NCBI RefSeq assembly: GCF_023343835.1
Contig: NC_064436.1
Coordinates: forward strand, 56,767,883 to 56,831,882
Length of the DNA: 64,000 bases
Direction: 5' to 3'
Origin: Lagopus muta
Lineage: Eukaryota; Chordata; Aves; Galliformes; Phasianidae
Position numbers and translations under genes: made by a program. This document shows, one piece after another, positions 60,475-64,000 of this stretch. Numbering within the stretch: position 1 is the first letter of the stretch; every line of letters begins with the position of its first letter. The notes under the pieces are model-generated. The model was not told the DNA's origin, made no database searches, and saw only the letters and a list, made by a program, of their open reading frames with translations.

Positions 60475-63449
60475 CTTCAGTTTCTTCAGTGAGTAAAAAG
60501 TTTGAAAGAATTTGATTGTATCCTGGCTGTTCCTCATGATATTCTGTTTCTCACGTGAGTGTGCGCTGTTAGAAATAACATCACTGCCTTTAATGGGATT
60601 AAACTTAGTTATATTAGAACTGAAGTTCTCCGGATGGTAGGAAATAGGCTGCTCCAAAGGCTACAAAATCAGGTTAGAAATCATGAAGAATCATTATAGC
60701 ATAATGCTCTGGATTATGAGGATAGTACATCAGGCACAGTGCCACTAATAACTGTGGACACCTGTAATTGCTAGCTGTCAGTGCCCAGCAGAACTTCAGA
60801 ATAAGGGAATTTGAACTGAAAAGAGCAAAGCTTTTAAAATAATTGAAGAAATTATTCCTTTCCTTTTGTTGAAATAGCAATGACTGTTCTTTTCATAGCT
60901 TCCTGGTTTCACAGGGTAACTGCTGTCATAACATTTAGAGAAGGCTGAGATGAACAGTGAAAATGAGAAATGGGCTGAGGTAAGTAGAACAGCAAGTGCA
61001 AAGTGACAGCTGTGAAGAGCAGCACGCCATCCAGCCCTGCACCCACTACCGTGAACAAAGCTTCTGCAACAAGGTGTCTCAGCACCCAGACATCTCTGCC
61101 ATGCCTTCTGACAGAGCCATGCCTCTACCAGGAGCGTGGGCTGACTTACCTTCTCACTTACTGCGTGAGACAGTTTGAACACCAGCACTCCCTTGTCCCA
61201 GATCTCTTTTTCTCAACTGGTTGCCGTTACCCAGCTACCTTGTTCAGCTCGTTGCTATCATCTTGCTTGGGTTGTTGTTACTTGATAAAAATTTCTACTC
61301 TAACTGTATTTGCTTCCAATGGAAATTCTTTAGGGTTACTTCTGAAGAGAAAATGTATTTCTACATTTTGAAGTCCAAGTACCAGACTGTAGTGAGGGTT
61401 CATTTCCTCTGAACAAGACAGCGTAGCTCATCGTTCACCCTATCTGCACAGGAAGAAAAAAAGAAATATAACCAAAATGAAATGAATGTGCACGAATTTA
61501 GTAACAAGAATAGAACTTCTGCAACTCACTCCATTAGACTTCGGATAATATTGGTCAATAAATTGGCAAGTCTTTGGAAAGGAAGGGACTGACAGGTGGA
61601 GGAATGGAGAAGCAAATCAAGCAATGCATGCCTCCTTTCATTTGTAAACCAGGCTGAAGACAAAATATCTTCCCACTTACAAGGTTGCAAAGCCGTTCTA
61701 CAGTAGCATCTTTACAAGTGATACAAAGTGCTGTGTGGGGATACAGAATAGGTGTTGACATTGCTGACTGCAGGTCAGTTCCTTACAGCTCCTCCTGAGG
61801 GCTCTTCCCGAGGTGCAGCAAACCCAACTGACGAACTAAGTAACTAGGTTTCAAACCTTGGTCAGCTAATCTGACACTGCAATGGTTCATCATCTTGGTG
61901 GGCTTTAAAATACATATATATGTATATAATTATTATTGTTTTTAATATCGTTAGCATTTTGTCAGTTCTGTGAGAACAAATTTCATACACTCCTCCTTCT
62001 GCTTTGTTGCTATCTATAGTATATCTACTTAAAGTATATTGAAGCTTTGAAGCTATTCAAAAGTTCGCAAGTCTTTTCTGGCTTTCCTGTGTAATTTGCA
62101 TACAGAACGCAGGGCTCTGTGACCATGTGTTAAATTGTATAGCAAGGGTGGAGGAGTTTGATGCATTTGTCCTCTAACTCTGTTCTGTTGCATTAACTGT
62201 CTGTCTTTGAATGGCGATTATTTGCACCTGAGCTATGTCTAAGTAGATCACCAAACAGTTGTTAACACGGATGCAAAATTGACTGCTGCATTTATTTAAA
62301 CAGACATGCATTTATTTTCATTTTCAACTTATAATTGTAGACACTTGCAGCTTTACAAATCTATAAGGTTTCCAGCCTGAACTCATCTTCTGAAAAACCA
62401 TGGAGAAATTCAGTGACCTCTGAAGTAAGAATGTTGTGTGTGTGGTAGGGGCTATCCATTGTTACTGAATTTTGTGTGAGGAGATGCCCCTGAAAATAGC
62501 TGCAAAAATCAGTAATGCCTTAATTGTCACTGAGTTGCTAATGGACATTTCTGAACTTGTTAATTCACCCATATTTGAGCACCCAGGGGACATTTCAGTT
62601 CAAATGGAAATACTGTTAGAATTTGCAGCAGAGCAGAAAGCCCAGAAACTTTGCACTCTGTAGATGTTGTGGATAGGCCACTTTGTTCTTACATTTGCTG
62701 TAAGTAAATGTATGATTTCTTTATATCCCCAATAATACATTTCCTAGGAAGGATAGGAGGTCTGCAGAGGGACCATCAGCATTACGTGCTGCTGTACATG
62801 TTAACAGTTGCTGGAGAAATACCATGTCCCATCCCTCTTATCTAACTGGGGATGCATGCACATTCTTCCATACTCATGACATGTTTTGGGACTAATGCAG
62901 CATGTAGGTTTGAAACTGCAAAGTTACCTCCACTTCTCCAAACACAGATCACACATACCATGGGTTCTGCAAGCATGAGCAAGCCCACCTGACTGGAGGC
63001 TCAAGCTGCCGCACCTGGAGTGTGATAAAATGCCCTGTAAAAAGGCACCATCCAGCAACTGCTGCTTTGCCCATTACAAGCTGCTGGGGCCTTTTTGTTT
63101 CTTTCATCCGTGTCACTGCTAAGCAGCTTCTTTTTCCATATGGAATTTATTCATTTTGTTTTATATACTGCTGAGGGCTTTAAAAGGGAGAAATGAAAAT
63201 ACTAGATCAGCACATGTTGATATGCATGATGCCTGTTTTTCTCTGCAAAGCATTCTGCTATCTTGACCGGAACACACTGTTTTTTTTCCTATGCATTTTT
63301 ATGCATTGTGACAGTGTGGGAGGACCACATGTCCCCACTTCGTCTTATTTTGCCAGTGACCTTTCCATCACCCTACACGCACTCTTGACTGTAAGTAGTG
63401 TGTCTCATCGCGTGACGTCTGCAGGAAGTTGATAGAAAGAAAGAAGGAA

Positions 63450-63507
63450 GGAAAAAAAAAAAAAAAGAAAAAAGAGAAAATAAAGTAAAAGAGAAAAAAT
63501 ATAGATA
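63450..63507. repeat. A/G-rich purine tract
   Basis: A15 followed by AAAAAAGAGAAAATAAAGTA-like text; low-complexity purine strand. Confidence 0.75.
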
Positions 63508-64000
63508 CCAATAATAAGCAGTATCAATAAAATCTAGCAAATCTGTTTTTGCTTTTAGAGTAAATAAATGCGAGGAAGCACATGGATGAATGCTGTACTG
63601 TATGCTGAGATAGATGCCCTATTTTTGAACTGCAGAGTGTGAAAGAGCCAAACCAGCAGCCCATGACAGAGCAACATCTAAAATAACATTTTTGTATTTA
63701 CACAGATTCGAGCCACTTGTTTCTCCTTCCTCCCCACTGCGTTTCTCAAATAAACTGCTAACTACAGAAGGGCAGGGTAGAGTAATTCTTAAGGCAAACA
63801 GCACAAAGCTGTTTCATTCCTGCATGACTCACTGCATGGCCTGGTTCATCTGTCCATCATCTGTCACATCTGCAACTGAGAATAAACTTAGATAGGCACA
63901 GGCAAGGTCTTCCTCCCAGGGCTGAACGTTCTAGTGCTATGTACCAGCACTGGCATTCAGTGACCTGGTGCAGTTGAGGAGTGATTCTCCCCTGTGTTTT

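Larger units (their letters stand above)
59167..64000. other. Upstream flank of CD38 toward the expected BST1 gene, nothing recognised
   Basis: In human the next gene on this side is BST1, on the CD38 strand. I looked on the minus strand for its C-terminal exons (the ESC...INDYRP and LLQCVDH motifs) and saw none, so its 3' end presumably lies beyond the window. Open frames of up to 130 codons (60796-61188) have no family resemblance. Simple repeats are at 60454-60474 (T21), 61911-61937 (AT-rich) and 63450-63507 (A/G-rich). Confidence 0.5.

Noticed and set aside
60796-61188. 130-codon minus-strand frame considered as a BST1 exon
   Set aside because: It has none of the BST1/CD38 motifs and no suitable splice sites.

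Overview
This is vertebrate nuclear DNA from a bird, most likely a galliform such as chicken. Nearly all recognisable dispersed repeats are CR1 LINE 3' fragments, ending in the octamer repeat (ATTCTRTG)n typical of bird CR1. Genes are sparse, split by long introns and preceded by a GC-rich start region. There are no bacterial-type operons. The species is inferred, not shown.

Three host genes can be supported, and their order and relative orientation match the human 4p15 block (PROM1 - FGFBP2 - FGFBP1 - CD38 - BST1, read in the reverse direction). (1) Positions 1-107 hold the last 34 codons of FGFBP2 (+), followed by a probable long 3'UTR. (2) FGFBP1 (+) has a complete 236-residue coding exon at 17341-18051. 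I also propose a TATA box at 15853 and a non-coding first exon ending at a splice donor at 15950. (3) CD38 (-), the ADP-ribosyl cyclase / cyclic ADP-ribose hydrolase, is assembled here from eight exons between 57684 and 38694. All splice sites are GT/AG, all phases agree, and the reading frame is 316 residues. Its first exon lies in a CpG-rich block at about 57290-57960.

The rest is intergenic or intronic. It contains roughly two dozen CR1 pieces. Two have long open C-terminal ORF2 segments (32774-33562 and 58693-59070). There are also homopolymer and AT-rich tracts, a striking imperfect inverted repeat at 7002-7131, and several smaller hairpins and tandem duplications. No tRNA, rRNA, CRISPR array, endogenous retrovirus or other virus-like element was recognised.

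Functionally, FGFBP1 and FGFBP2 are secreted heparin-binding carrier proteins (FGFBP1 mobilises FGFs from matrix). CD38 is a type II membrane ecto-enzyme that consumes NAD+. They are neighbours by ancient synteny rather than members of one pathway. No wholly new system was found. The most useful new observations are the complete CD38 exon map with its changed C-terminus, the proposed FGFBP1 promoter and first exon, an interferon-response-like site upstream of CD38, and the 7.0 kb inverted-repeat element.
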